Made by a program: the position numbers and the translations under genes. A stretch of 64,000 nucleotides of DNA from Armigeres subalbatus. Its lineage: Eukaryota; Arthropoda; Insecta; Diptera; Culicidae. The stretch spans positions 368,241,925-368,305,924 of the forward strand of contig NC_085141.1 in NCBI RefSeq assembly GCF_024139115.2. The letters are read 5' to 3'. The stretch's first letter is position 1. Every line of letters starts with the position of its first letter. Below the pieces are notes generated by a model. It was not told the origin of the DNA and did no database searches. It was given only the letters and a program-made list of their open reading frames with translations. Positions 12,991-24,374 of the stretch are shown one piece after another.

Positions 12991-13717
12991 AACCCAGATT
13001 AATCCACCTAACGGTGATGGTGCCTTTCTCGCGCAAAAAGGTAATAAATGTAGCCTTTACGCTTACACCTCGATGATGTACAAGAAAGGCAAAACAGTTA
13101 CACCGTCTAATGTTATGATAGAAAATTTACACTAGTAGACGACAGATGGCGCTGCCAAAAGTTTCTCGAATTTCCTATCTTCAAATTTTGACTTTCGGAC
13201 AATTTCATAGTACTATGAAACTGAACGAAGAGCATACTTACGCCTAAATGCGTGCAACACGAGCATCTTTATAGTGCGATAAAACTCTTAATGGGAAGCC
13301 ACGGATAAAATATTCATAGATGCAAGGCATTTTTCATAACACATTATTGTTCTATGTGACTATGTCTCATCACTATTTTAATATTATCTATTTTTTGCAA
13401 TTTGCAATTATTATGAAATTCAATAGTGATCAACAGCGTTTTAGTCTCTGTCGGATGCAACTTGTTGCAAGAAAATCGGTTAAGAGTTTCTATGTGAAAA
13501 TTTGGCTAATGTTTTTTATGGCATTTTGTGCACACACACACGCACACACATATACACACACACACGCACACACGGACAGACAGACATTTGTTCAGCTCAT
13601 CGAGCTGAGTCGAATGGTATATAACACTATGGGTCTCCGGGACTTCTATCAAAAGTTCGAATTTGGAGTGAAATGATAGCCTTTCGGTACAACTTAGCTG
13701 TACGAGAAAGGCAAAAA
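12991..13717 (+). repeat. Dispersed CA-microsatellite-bearing element, copy 1
   Basis: It begins AACCCAGATTAATCCACCTA and ends ACGAGAAAGGCAAAAA, with a (CA)n tract at 13531-13577. A near-identical same-orientation copy is at 24375-25089. An expanded reverse copy is at 53265-54188 and a 3' fragment at 46243-46314. The open frame at 13320-13676 simply reads through the element and its CA tract. Confidence 0.75.
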
Positions 13718-14061
13718 AGAAGCTGATTTAAAATCAAACTAAATCCAGCATGGAAATTATAAATTTTCATGAATTCGAACATTTTGATGATGTTATTATG
13801 CTGTAATGTGTATCGTGTATTACGATATCTAGAACTCGTACACCTTCGATGCATCAGGAGGATACAAAAAATGTGGACCCGCGAATATGTTACAAAAATT
13901 TCAAGAAAAAATTGTAATGGTTTAGAAATGTTCCATAATATCCCTATAATTTCTATTTTTGATTTTTAAAATAATTATAAAGTTCATTACTGAATATCCC
14001 TATAGATTCCTAAGAGTATTTGGGACCTTCTGTAGCTCTGGAGGTACTGGAAATTCCCAGG

Positions 14062-14075
14062 ATATTAACCTCAGC
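14062..14075 (+). repeat. 14-bp target-site duplication, left copy
   Basis: ATATTAACCTCAGC is repeated exactly at 15209-15222, immediately after the TAA-repeat tail of the RTE fragment. Confidence 0.85.
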
Positions 14076-15208
14076 ACATCATCTATTCATCGACTTCAAA
14101 GCCGCATATGATACAATCGATCGGGACCAGCTATGGCAGCTAATGCACGAACACGGTTTTCCGGATAAACTGACACGGTTGATCAAAGCGACGATGGATC
14201 GGGTGATGTGCGTAGTTCGAGTTTCAGGGCATTCTCGAGTCCCTTCGAAACCCGCAGAGGGTTACGGCAAGGTGATGGTCTTTCGTGTTTGCTATTCAAC
14301 ATCGCTTTGGAAGGGTAATACGAAGAGCAGGGATTAACACGAGTGGTACAATTTTCAATAAGTCCGTCCAGCTATTTGGTTTCGCCGACGACATAGATAT
14401 TATGGCACGTAACTTTGAGAAGATGGAGGAAGCCTACATCAGACTGAAGAGGGAAGCTAAGCGGATCGGACTAGTCATCAACACGTCGAAGACGAAGTAC
14501 ATGATAGGAAGAGGTTCAAGAGAAGACAATGTGAGCCACCCACCGCGAGTTTGCATCGGTGGTGACGAAATCGAGGTGGTAGAAGAATTTGTGTACTTGG
14601 GCTCACTGGTGACTGCCGAAATGACACCAGCAGAGAAATTCGGAGACGCATAGTGGCTGGAAATCGTACGTACTTTGGACTCCGCAAGACGCTCCGATCG
14701 AATAGAGTTCGCCGACGTACCAAACTGACAATCTACAAAACGCTAATTAGACCGGTAGTCCTCTACGGACACGAGACCTGGACGATGCTCGTGGAGGACC
14801 AACGCGCACTTGGAGTTTTCGAAAGGAAAGTGCTGCGTACCATCTATGGTGGGGTGCAGATGGCGGACGGTACGTGGAGGAGGCGAATGAACCACGAATT
14901 GCATCAGCTGTTGGGAGAACCATCCATCGTTCACACCGCGAAAATCGGACGACTGCGATGGGCCGGGCACGTAGCCAGAATGTCGGACAGTAACCCGGTG
15001 AAAATGGTTCTCGACAACGATCCGACGGGCACAAGAAGGCGAGGTGCGCAGCGGGCAAGGTGGATCGATCAGGTGGAAGATGACTTGCGGACCCTCCGTA
15101 GACTGCGTGGTTGGCGACGTGTAGCCATGGACCGAGCCGAATGGAGAAGACTTTTATATACCGCACAGGCCACTTCGGCCTTAGTCTGATTAAATAATAA
15201 TAATAATA
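14076..15208 (+). pseudogene. 5'-truncated RTE-clade non-LTR retrotransposon (family C), reverse transcriptase part
   Basis: Only the second half of the polyprotein is present. It starts in the palm domain with FIDFKAAYDTIDRDQLW, continues with the FADDIDIMAR catalytic box, and ends with the C-terminal LYGHETWTML and RWAGHVARM motifs of this group. At least two frame changes (near 14290-14330 and at the TAG around 14651) break it, so it is inactive. A (TAA)n tail follows the stop. A perfect 14-bp target duplication proves 5' truncation at insertion rather than later loss. RTE/JAM1-like assignment rests on motif recognition; the frame breaks are directly visible. Confidence 0.85.
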
Positions 15209-15222
15209 ATATTAACCTCAGC
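15209..15222 (+). repeat. 14-bp target-site duplication, right copy
   Basis: Exact match to 14062-14075. Confidence 0.85.
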
Positions 15223-15339
15223 GAAGCATCTAAACTGAACTCTTACAACAAAAAGTTTGTCAGAGAATCACAAAGTTAATATGTAATCTTAGAGATGCAA
15301 ATAAAACCTCCTACTGTTGTTTCTTTTGAGTAGCATTCC

Positions 15340-16960
15340 TGTAGAAATTCCAGTTTTGCTTTCAGAATCATCAAATTAGTTTACATTCCAATATTAACAG
15401 GTTTCAGTATAAATTAGAAAAAAAAATCCAGCTTACTTTTTTTACAGAATCTCTAAAGATTTTTTTTTTTCAAAATCCTGGGCAACTTTAATGAATCTTC
15501 AAAGGAAATTCTTCTAAATTTCCAATGGAATTTTTTTTCGTTTTCCAAAAAAAATCTTAGACATTTTCAGCAGTTTTTTTTTTAAACGAAACAAATTATT
15601 CGGAATATGCCAAAATATTTCCAATGGAAATTCTTATGATTTTCCAGTAGAAAATCGAAAAAACAGTTCATCTGAAACACCAATAATGATTTTCCCGAGA
15701 AAATTCCGATGGTTTTACAAGTGGAAATAACGAAAAAATTGTACTTTTGAAATTAAAGTACTTAAAAAATTAAATCAAAATTTTAAAGATTTTCTGATGT
15801 GAAAATTCCTTAAAATTTCTAAATCATTTCCTGTGCATCTTTAGATGGTAAAGATTTAAAGCAATGTTTAGCTGAACATACAAAGAAATCAAAATGACTT
15901 CCCGAAGAAGAATGAATTCCCGATGAAATTTTGGAAGAATTTATGGTACAAATTAAAAAAAAACAAGAATCTCGAAAATTCTAAAGATTAATTTTTTGAA
16001 AATCCAAAGAATTTTTTGAAGTTAATCCATAGACTCTTCCGTGGAAATTCTAAATAATGCCTCGAATAAAAAAATACTTGGAAAATTTTAAAAAATGTGA
16101 TAGAATTCACAAAGAGCGTAAAAAAGTATTCCGAAAAATTTTCATTTCAAAATTCCAAATTTGAAAAAAAATCCAAAAACAAAATATCAACGGAAATATC
16201 AAAGTGTTTCATGTGGCATTGGTTGTTTAATATCTTTCGGAAATTCAGAAGAGTTTTGATTGAAAAAAATGCGTTTCAACTTAGTATATTCTATTAGCAT
16301 TTCCTTAGTTATAAATTGAAAGCTTTTATATGCCAGCCATTGCACGATTATATATCTTGTTTAGCTAGTACGATGGATACACTATACCTAGGATGTCGAG
16401 AATGTTTCCCACCCGAACACATCCTAGACAGGAACGAGAATCGAACTCGTCATCTCCGGGTTGGCAACCCTACGCCTTTTCTCGCAAAGCTAACTGGAGA
16501 CTGAACATTTTGAAGTGCACTCCTTAAAATGTTCGAAAAACTTCTTTTGGAAATAAAGAAGAATTTCTGGTGAAGATTCGAAAGAACTTGTCGTAGAAAA
16601 TTTCATTAGAATGTAAAAAAAATATATGAAAATTTGAACATTTTTTTCCACCGAAAATTATATGGATTTCCCACGGGACTGTTTTGAATTTTCAGACAGA
16701 ATTCACATGGATTTTTTTTCGGAGTTTTAAGGAATTTTTTTCGCAATTTACACTGGAGATGTTTTGTTTTTTTTTTTTCATTAACAATTTGTAGCAAAAT
16801 TTCCAAGCAAAATTTTTCAGAGAGAATTGTTCAAAAATCATTCTGAATGCCAGCACTTTATCAGGATGATATGAAGTAATGTCAAAGTTTTTACAGGAAA
16901 TTTCTTTACTGGATTTTTCCTGAATATCCACAAGAAATTCTTTTGAAGTTTTTTTCTTGG
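15340..16960. repeat. Degenerate AATTCC/GGAAATT-type array 1
   Basis: The stretch is dominated by loosely repeated GGAAATTC/GAATTTCC words every 10-30 bases in both orientations, with A- and T-runs. A SINE interrupts it at 16297-16504. The same texture returns at 18960-19880, 46360-48910 and 55400-56880. Its open frames are chance products of low complexity. Confidence 0.55.
16297..16504 (-). mobile_element. tRNA-related SINE, minus orientation
   Basis: Read on the minus strand, 16504-16425 contains an A-box-like region, the stem GGGTTGCCAACCC and a B-box GAGTTCGATTCTC. The body mentions the Aedes-type phrase CACTATACCTAGGATG in reverse. The 3' part resembles 62250-62345. It is a SINE type different from the one at 2152. 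Confidence 0.6.
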
Positions 16961-17275
16961 ATTATTGTAAAAACATGAATATTTTTCAAATTTGTAGCTG
17001 CAGTCCGCTGATGCAAAAGTGTCGAGGGTATGCTTAAAACCATCAGCGGCGGTGGCGTGGCGCGGCGGATTTTTTTTTATATTTTCCCATTTTTCCTTTC
17101 CTTTTCCTTTTTCCTTTTTGAGACTGAATCGCAACCTGTTCTTTCCTTTATTTTTTATGGAAAAAGGATCTAAGGCTAAGATGGTCAAATAGCGCAGATA
17201 TGCATCGGCGTTACGACCGACGCTGCGTTACCGGTTTTTCTCGATGCACACCTGCGTCTTTTCGGCCCTAAGATG
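16961..17275. other. Unassigned stretch flanking the ACCGA-rich MITE
   Basis: It has a local GC-rich patch (GGCGGTGGCGTGGCGCGG at 17045-17065) followed by a T/C-rich tract. The open frame at 16838-17188 (minus) is not recognisable. Confidence 0.3.
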
Positions 17276-18173
17276 CACACTTAAAATAAAATACCGAACT
17301 CGGTTGAATTTGAACCGAGTTTTTATCTGCTGAGCTCGGTTCCCATTCTGTCAAGCTCCTGCTGTCAAAAGTAACCGAAATAACTCGGTTTGCTTTTCCT
17401 AGGATAACCGAAGCTCGGTTATATAGTGTTACCGAGAGCTGTCAAGTGAACCGAACATACTGTAAAACAATTACGTAGTTCGGTTCGAATTTTCAAAATC
17501 AATCATTCTCCATGAAAAAGTTTTTTATGAGGAAAAATAAAACTGATAACTAACCCTTATGCGAGAATCATTGTTCTATTTCAAATAAGAAGGATACAGG
17601 ATAAATTACAGCGGCTTGTGATTGTTTCAATCCGTTGCAAGAAGTTGGACAAGAGCGAATATCCAAATGAAATAATAGGCTGGATGTACTCCGGAGGATT
17701 GGACGAGGTTTGTTCAATCTGAAAATAAAAACAATGATCGTTTAATGAAACTATTTGTTCATTTATCGTATTTTTTCAAACACAATTTTCATATATTTAT
17801 ATGTTGCACAATTCGAATAACACAATAAATATGTGAAACTTTAAAAACAGCTGTAGCGATCAAAAATGTCTAACTGTATCGTTACCTCATTGTTACCCCA
17901 AAACAATGCTAGGATTGGTCGGTATTGATTTATTGTACCGAGTTTTCTCGGTTATCGCGTACCGAATAAGTACACAACAATGTTTTACCGAATATTTCGG
18001 TTTATTTGACATGTTCTCTGTCGAATATTTTCTGATGTAACCGATTATTCGGTATCGATTTGAAAACATGTGACTGAATAATTATTTTAAAACGAACTAT
18101 TCGGTTCTTTAATAATAACCGAGTGGTTTCGGTAGAAATATGAACCGAGTTCGGTCATATTTTTTAAGTGTGT
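17276..18173. mobile_element. 0.9-kb MITE with CACACTTAAAA termini and dense ACCGA/TCGGT subterminal motifs
   Basis: Termini at 17276 and 18173 are reverse complements over about 25 bases with few mismatches, including ACCGAACTCGGTT. Many copies of ACCGA or TCGGT lie within 200 bases of each end, the pattern of transposase-binding subterminal repeats. No open frame of note is inside. The target duplication is unclear. Confidence 0.6.
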
Positions 18174-18265
18174 GCGCTTTGCGTTTAATGATGAAATCAT
18201 TAAATTTTAATGATTTGTATTTTTACACCGCTATTGTTATTCACCAAAAGTTTTTCGTGTAAAAA

Positions 18266-18375
18266 AAACCACGTGGTTCGAGAGCAACACCCCCCCTCCC
18301 CCCATGTGGCTTATCGTGGTCATTTTCCAAACCCCCCTCCCCCCATATATGACCACGTGGTTTCTGGGCGGCCCC
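18266..18375. mobile_element. Short ACCACGTGGT-ended MITE, copy 2
   Basis: It shares the central CCATGTGGCTTATCGTGGTC block, the C-runs and the ACCACGTGGT ends with 12594-12720. Confidence 0.6.
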
Positions 18376-18751
18376 ATTGCGAGTTGAGTTTGTCCCAACA
18401 TTTATAAGAGAGGATAATGTTGTTGTCGTTGGCAATGTTGTTATTTTAAATTCCTTGTTAACAACACAAAATTTTCTCATCAGCTTAATGACAGCATACC
18501 AAAATTTTAACTATAAAAACAATGCTCAAAACACGTTACATTCAACAGAATTGGCAAGTGGTGTCGATTCAATTTTGTTTCTGATGAGTTTAATGTGAAT
18601 CGTAAGTGAAAATGAAAAATAATAAAACGCGATAGATGCATGTGAAAAGGAACATTGAGTTTAACGTGGAATACTAGTGAAAAAAATATGTCATAAAACA
18701 CGTTAGATTCACGTGGAAAAGCACGTTTAACGAGCGTGTAGATTATTTTCA

Positions 18752-18779
18752 GTGTAGCCAACTACGCTACGGGACCCCC
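18752..18779 (-). mobile_element. Fragment of the tRNA-Val-like SINE 5' end
   Basis: The reverse complement reads GGGGGGTCCCGTAGCGTAGT and matches the start of the SINE at 2155. Only the first 28 bases are present. Confidence 0.55.
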
Positions 18780-18959
18780 CATCTACTGTGATCTCGATAT
18801 TTATTTATATCAAGCAACTAACTAATCAACCAACCATTTTTTCGAACTGCTGTTTAAGTTCTACGACTGTAGTAAAACAAAACCCTGTTTGACTTTGAGA
18901 TTGAGACTGTATGCGAAGGCAAATCCTCAAAATATTGAGATAACAGTCGATCCACCATC

Positions 18960-19880
18960 ATACTTCTTTGGATATTTTTAGGAATTCCTTGGGAATTCCC
19001 TTCAAAAGCTTTTTCAGAATATTCATCCAGGTGTTATTTTAAAAAAAAGATTCAGTTTTTTTGCGTGAAATCCTTCAGACAGTTTTCGTTAATACCTCAA
19101 AAAATTCTTCAGGAAATACCTCCGGAAATCCCATCGGAAATTCATCCAGTATTTTTTTCTGAAATCGATGTTGGAATACCTTCGAATATTTTTTTAGAAA
19201 TGCCTCCAGCTCCAGGTATTTTATCAAAAAATCCTTCGGCAATACATTCAGAAATTCATGCAAAGATTCTTCCAGAACTTTATGAATTCTTTCGCCCTTT
19301 TTTCAGGCATTCCTACAGAACATCCTCCGCGAACTTTTTCAGAAATTTTCTTTACTCAGAGATGAACCAGTCTTGGAATGACATTTTCTTCAAAAAAGAA
19401 TAAGTAATTTTCAGGAAACCGTAGCAAATTCCTAAAGAAATTTTACTGAAATTCTTGCAGGAATTCCTCCGAAAAATTCTTCATAATTGCTTTAGGAATT
19501 CCTTTGAAAATCTTTCAAGAAATTTTATCGGAAGTTCCTTTAGAAATTCTTTTAGAGATTGTTTTAGGAATTCCTTCAAAAGCCCTTGGACGCAATTCTA
19601 AGAATTTCTTTTAATTTTCTAGCGATTTATTTTACATTAAGCCAGGAGGAAATTCTGAAAGAAAAAATACTAAATCAAAATAAATTTCCAGAAGAATTTC
19701 CAAAAGATATTCTAAAGGGAATCCCTAAAGCAGTATATGAACAAAATATTTGCGGATTTTTTATTTCTCATGAAGACATTCTCTGGAAAGGTTCTTGAAA
19801 GAATTCTTGATAGAATTCCAGAAAAAATATAATTGGAATTTTTGGAAAAATTCTAAAATTCTAAGAGAAAGAAGTTCTCC
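18960..19880. repeat. Degenerate AATTCC-type array 2
   Basis: Repeated words such as AATTCCTTCGGAAATTC fill this stretch in a loose period, at places close to 24 bases. Open frames at 19065-19403 and 19586-19798 arise from it and are not genes. Confidence 0.55.
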
Positions 19881-20451
19881 AGATTTTAATAAAATCGATG
19901 GAAACTCACTTTTCCTATTCAGATCAATTTTGGCGTATGTACATATTTAAATTTCATGGAAAACATTCAATTTTGTGGGTCACGTGTTCCAACGTGCATC
20001 AGCTTTAGCTCCGCAAGTGAATAGCTACTTGTTTCTCGTTTATGATAACATAGAAATGATTGGGCATGTAATTTAAGTGCGCTGCGTTAGAATCAATTAA
20101 GCCGGTTTGTTTACATTTGATTTGCTTACCGACTAGGAGAGTATAACAAAAACTGAACATAATTGTAACACATTGTGATATTTATAGCTTATTTTGATAA
20201 AATTTTGTTCTTAGTTGCCATTATCTTTCAAATTTTGCAACAAGATTTTATCATAATATGATTTACACCGAATTTCCCAAAAGTAGGCAATAAAAAAGGG
20301 ATCTAGCAAAGTCTTTCAGCATAGTAATCACAACGCTGTTATAATTTTAAAAGGTTGTTTAAGTTGTAATAGGCTTAGTTTTATGTTGTTGAAAAATAAT
20401 CTTTCGAAATCGAAATTAATTTATTGGCTTTTTTCGGTGATCATTATACTA

Positions 20452-20916
20452 CACAGCAAATAGTTTTGAATATTCAACGACGTGTAAAATTACAGCTGAC
20501 CTATCAAACGAATTAACATTCAATATTCAATTAAATTTGACTGAATTTTACTAGCAAGCACCGTTTAAGTTTTTTTTTTCGATTTAACAGAACAGTAAGA
20601 TACACAGCAAATAATTTTGAAAATTCAACGACGTGTAAAATTGTAGCTCATCCCTTCAAACGAAATAACATTTGATATTCAATTAAATTTGATTGAATTT
20701 TACAAGCAAGCACCGTTTAAATTTATTTCGATTTAAAAGGATAGTGAGATCGATTGAAAGTTACGTTTTTTTGCATGCTCCAAATATGTGCATTAAAATA
20801 CATTTAAAATCACAACATATTTTTATCTGTGTAGATTGAATATTGCGTTTATTTGCATGCTCCAAATATGTGCATGAAAATACATTTAAAATAACAATAT
20901 ATTTTTATCTGTGTAC
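20452..20916 (+). repeat. Two pairs of tandem duplicates (150- and 81-base steps)
   Basis: CACAGCAAATA...TTCAACGACGTGTAAAATT recurs 150 bases apart. TGCATGCTCCAAATATGTGC recurs 81 bases apart. Copies differ by scattered substitutions, so the duplications are not very recent. Confidence 0.75.
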
Positions 20917-21391
20917 TCAAAGCGAACGAGAGTAGATGAAAGCAATGAAGGTACAGATTCGATTGACACCGCAAGCGAGCAGCAAGTGTGAAATGAATAG
21001 AAACTGAAGATTAGCAGAGGGCCATATGAGAGATCAATCAATATTTTCAGAGATTCATACAAGAGCGCGCTAAATATCTTCACCCATAACGCATATCACC
21101 GAAAAATGCCAATAAATTAATTTCGATAAAGTCACGCGGTGATCAAAACTATCCCAATTGAAAAATATTCTCGTTCAGACAAATACAAAAAATCTGATTT
21201 TAATTCACAAGATGGAGATCTATCAAGAGCTTTAACAATTTCCAACTGCGCAGTACACAACATACTTTGTATCAAATTTTGTTAAAAATTCGTTATCTTG
21301 TTCTAAAATGTATAACGAATTTTGTTATTTTTGTGATAAAATTGTAACAGCATTTGAAGGCTTTTTTGAAAGTCATTTCTTCTCTTCTTTT

Positions 21392-21725
21392 TCTGTATAT
21401 AAAAATGAGTTTGCTCTGCCTTTGAGGCAATATAACTCACGAACGGATGGACCGATTTGCAAGATTCGACTCGTCTTGGAATCAGCTGTGTTTATAAATA
21501 TGAAAGGATATTTAATTTTTTTTTTTAACCGTTAAACCATGAAAAGATAGAACTTTTTGCTGGAAAAGGTAAACAAATGTAAAAATTCTTATGTTTCAAT
21601 AAGTTTTTGAAAATAATCAAACTCGAAGTGAAATCGATCTAGAGGGCAACGCTGCAATCAACTAAACGATTGACAGTTGGGTCGAGAAAAAAACAACCCG
21701 AGCAAAATCGGGCAGGTTTATCTAG
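21392..21725 (+). mobile_element. Non-autonomous Helitron 1
   Basis: It starts TCTGTATATAAAAATGAG. It ends with a hairpin (CCCG at 21697-21700 pairing with CGGG at 21709-21712) followed by CTAG and a T, the standard Helitron 3' end. The text ACGAACGGATGGACCGATTT near the start is typical of the family also seen at 31371. No Rep/helicase is encoded. Confidence 0.7.
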
Positions 21726-22440
21726 TTTTTGATATTAATTTAGATGTTTTCACAACATCCTGCAGCAAGTTTATAACAAATTTTGTTATAGGAATTTTGT
21801 GTAACATAATAACATATGTTGATATAATTTTGGTATGACCTTCTAGTCGGGTTTCATTAAAAATATCTCAAAATTTGTTCAACATGTCATCGTTTTCCAT
21901 TGGCAAAGGTGTTTGCCATGGCATATTTTGACCGATTATCCCAAAATTTGAATGTAAATAAGGAATTTGGGAGCGTTCTTATGTCTATCACGTTTTCATT
22001 GGTTTCAATATGCCTACCACAATGTCAAAACGATTGCTGAGCTTTTTAATTAATTTGCCTATAGTAGGTACAGTAGGTCCTTATTAACGAGGTTTGCGCT
22101 TTTTTGTAACTGTGTAGTGAAAAATGGAACAGTAGGTCTCCTATAGTTGTATAGTTAGTTCGATTTGTTGAATAGTTCGACTTTGTGATTTGAGCGTACA
22201 AGAATTAGCAAAATATATTGAAGAGTAAATTAAAACGGGCATTTCCTGAAAAAAGTACGGCCTGCATCCGACGAAAAAGGTTTCCTCTATCAGCTAAGGG
22301 AATTAGTTCTGGAGAAAAACGTTTACGTTCTTCGGAATCGAGAAAAGTAATGCTTGTTTGCAAAATAATGTAGGTACGTGCAAATTGCAAAGTAGCACGA
22401 TTTGTAAACATTCATAAGAAGGAAAATTATTTATGCTTGT

Positions 22441-22690
22441 TTTGTGGAACGGCTTCACTTGTCATAAGGCGAGTTAGTATTTCATTTATTTCCAGATACG
22501 TATTTCGGCCTCGACAGTAATGTACGAGAAGGAGATGCGGAAACCCATTGTGTTATATATCAATGAGCTCGATGAACTTTTGCCACTTAGTGTTTTGCAT
22601 AAGACGTAGAATCCTGTCCCATGGTTTGCTATTAAAAATGGGTCCATTCGAGCAATGGGCTCAAAAGTTTTAGCCAAAATACTATTTTGT
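22441..22690. repeat. Fragments of two dispersed families
   Basis: CTTCACTTGTCATAAGGCGA and ATACGTATTTCGGCCTCGAC (22450-22515) match the palindromic family at 1 and 23937. From 22535 to 22680, AGAATCCTGTCCCATGGTTT and ATGGGCTCAAAAGTTTTAGC match the 165-base unit at 53461-54125. Confidence 0.55.
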
Positions 22691-23098
22691 ATAATGCACG
22701 GTTATCGCTAGGTGAATTGATCAGGTTTTATTTATTGCTCTCGAATTTTAAACGCAATACAAATAGCACATGTTGTCAAAGCATTTTATTACATCAGTCA
22801 CGTGATGGACAATATTTTTTAAATATCAAAATATATCTCATCAACCGCGCGCCGGTTTGTTTATCTAAGGCAACTATCTCTATGGCGATTATTAGCAGCG
22901 GCGGTTAAAACTAAAGCAATTCAAAAGTTTCTTGCCTGCATCGGTACTCTGTTCTGTGTTACAGCTGAAATTAGGCATATTTTAACCCCAAATACAATGC
23001 CGTTTTCAATGTACTAGCCATAAAAAAGACATTGAAGAGGACTTTCCTGCTGAGTTTATAATTTCAAAGAAAATAATGTGGTTGATTGAAATCCGTAA

Positions 23099-23458
23099 TT
23101 ATTTTCGTAAATTTATTTTATCACAATTTGCCGCAACGTATCCAACTCCCCTATGGGTGTCATCATTATCTATTATTCGCCCTATCAGTGTTAATTTGAA
23201 GGTCAAATTGCACCGCCATGTGTTCCAATCATCATTACAGTCTTGGGATTGAAGAAACCTGCTTATTTGGGGCCCTCGTGTTAATGGTTTTAGTTTGTTC
23301 ATGACCTTGAATTCATACAGTAATGTCTCGTGTGTACATTTTCTGCCCGCTGACGGTGGCGTTTTTATATCACGGTGGTCGATGTTGTCGTCGTCGGTGA
23401 CTAACAATGTATATATAATGAGCGTTGCTGCGACGAGCCGCCCCAAAAAATCACACAT
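23099..23458 (-). CDS. Candidate small secreted protein, 119 residues, family unknown
   Basis: I do not recognise this protein. The frame stays open upstream of the first ATG at 23458 without another ATG, so I chose that start. Residues 6-20 (GRLVAATLIIYTLLV) are hydrophobic and could be a signal peptide. The rest is hydrophilic, with cysteines at 41, 74, 83 and 112 (and Cys2) and one glycosylation-type site (NLT at 85). No repeat family covers it and base composition is richer in GC than its surroundings. A stop follows NCDKINLRK. I see no clear TATA box. The only AATAAA overlaps the end of the frame. It may be a single-exon secreted peptide, an isolated exon or a chance frame. Confidence 0.35.
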   Translation of the reverse strand: MCDFLGRLVAATLIIYTLLVTDDDNIDHRDIKTPPSAGRKCTHETLLYEFKVMNKLKPLTRGPQISRFLQSQDCNDDWNTWRCNLTFKLTLIGRIIDNDDTHRGVGYVAANCDKINLRK

Positions 23459-23533
23459 GTCTTTAAATATGGTAGGATAACCGGTCAAACAGTCATATCG
23501 AAAAAGTATCAATTAATTAAGTAGGGGGAAAGA

Positions 23534-23703
23534 CGGTTTTGGCATGTTTTGTTCTATTATTGTCAGGGGGGTTTTGTTGACCAAATTTTATGAAATTTGC
23601 CAACAATATTCTTTGATATGCAAAGAATGTTTAGGCCAAATTTGAGCATAATCAGTAATAAATAACCCCCCTGACAATAATAGAACAAAACCTGCCAAAG
23701 CCG
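23534..23703. mobile_element. 170-bp MITE with 38-bp inverted arms
   Basis: Arms 23534-23571 and 23666-23703 are near-perfect reverse complements containing GTTTTGTTCTATTATTGTCA followed by a G run. The loop is 94 bases. It lies just upstream of the small candidate gene. Confidence 0.75.
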
Positions 23704-23711
23704 GCAGGTTT

Positions 23712-23845
23712 GAAATATTGCTTTAGCTTGAGATCCCTCGTACCTACATCCAAGTTGCATTCGGCAACATTGTTCAGGATAACCAGGACTACGAAGCGGT
23801 GCTCAATATAATGAGCACTTCTTCCAAGATGCGACGCTAGTGAGC
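23712..23845 (-). repeat. Fragment homologous to the centre of the TTAA-flanked foldback
   Basis: GCTTTAGCTTGAGATCCCTC and CGGTGCTCAATATAATGAGC are the reverse complement of 8925-9025. It is a solitary piece or part of a related element. Confidence 0.6.
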
Positions 23846-23936
23846 TGTTATATTTGAGTATTCTGCTCCATCTGAGATCTGATGTATTAAGTTTTCTTTA
23901 AGAAAATTATTTTGAGCTTTTTAGTGGAATGTCTTC

Positions 23937-24113
23937 ACTTGTCATAAGACGAGTTAATACAATCCCATTGAATTCCACCACTTAATTCTTCAAGTCGAGT
24001 CAAGTACAAGACACTGAAGACGGCCTTACTGTTGAGGTCGAAATACGTATCTGTCAAGATACAATTAAGTGGTGGAATTCAATGGGATTGTATTAACTCG
24101 TCTTATGACAAGT
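23937..24113. mobile_element. 177-bp palindromic element with 51-bp arms
   Basis: Bases 23937-23987 and 24063-24113 are nearly perfect reverse complements (ACTTGTCATAAGACGAGTTA at the tips). The centre contains GTCGAGTCAAGTACAAGACA and GAGGTCGAAATACGTATCTG, tying it to the element at 1-587. Confidence 0.75.
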
Positions 24114-24374
24114 TTTCTTTGTGTTCAACACGGCGGAACATTGAACACGGAAAACATTGTGCATTCAGTAGCTTAAAACCGAATCTTTCAGATAATGGCT
24201 GTTTGGCTTGCCGCTGTACATGGTGTGTTGATGTAAAAAATGACAATTTTTTCTAAAGATTCCTCAATAACTGGCAGGTTTCAAGATAGGTAGATCAAAG
24301 TAGTTTTCTAGACTACTTTTTGTCATTATTAACAACTTTCTAGAAAAAACCATACTGGTTAAATCGTTTTCAAA

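Larger units (their letters stand above)
20129..21850. mobile_element. Candidate CCGACTAG-ended element containing tandem duplications and a Helitron
   Basis: The left end at 20129 (CCGACTAGGAG) and right end at 21850 are imperfect inverted repeats followed by ATAACAAAA-like sequence. A second, better pair (TATTGGCTTTTTTCGGTGAT-type, 20407-20442 against 21090-21125) lies inside. Between these are two direct duplications: about 20452/20602 (150-base step) and 20767/20848 (81-base step). A Helitron sits at 21392-21725. Confidence 0.4.

Noticed and set aside
13320..13676. 118-codon frame (and 24694-24996) with His-Thr repeats
   Set aside because: It reads through a dispersed repeat and its CA microsatellite, and is present in both copies.
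14747..15166. 139-codon minus-strand open frame
   Set aside because: It is antisense to the RTE family C C-terminal region, whose motifs are clear on the plus strand.
19065..19403. 112-codon Pro/Ile-rich frame
   Set aside because: It is a translation of the AATTCC-type degenerate array, with Ile-Pro-Ser repeats following the DNA words.
23459..23512. Upstream extension of the small candidate protein to 137 codons
   Set aside because: The frame is open but its first codon is TTG. The first ATG is at 23458 and places the hydrophobic stretch at the N-terminus.
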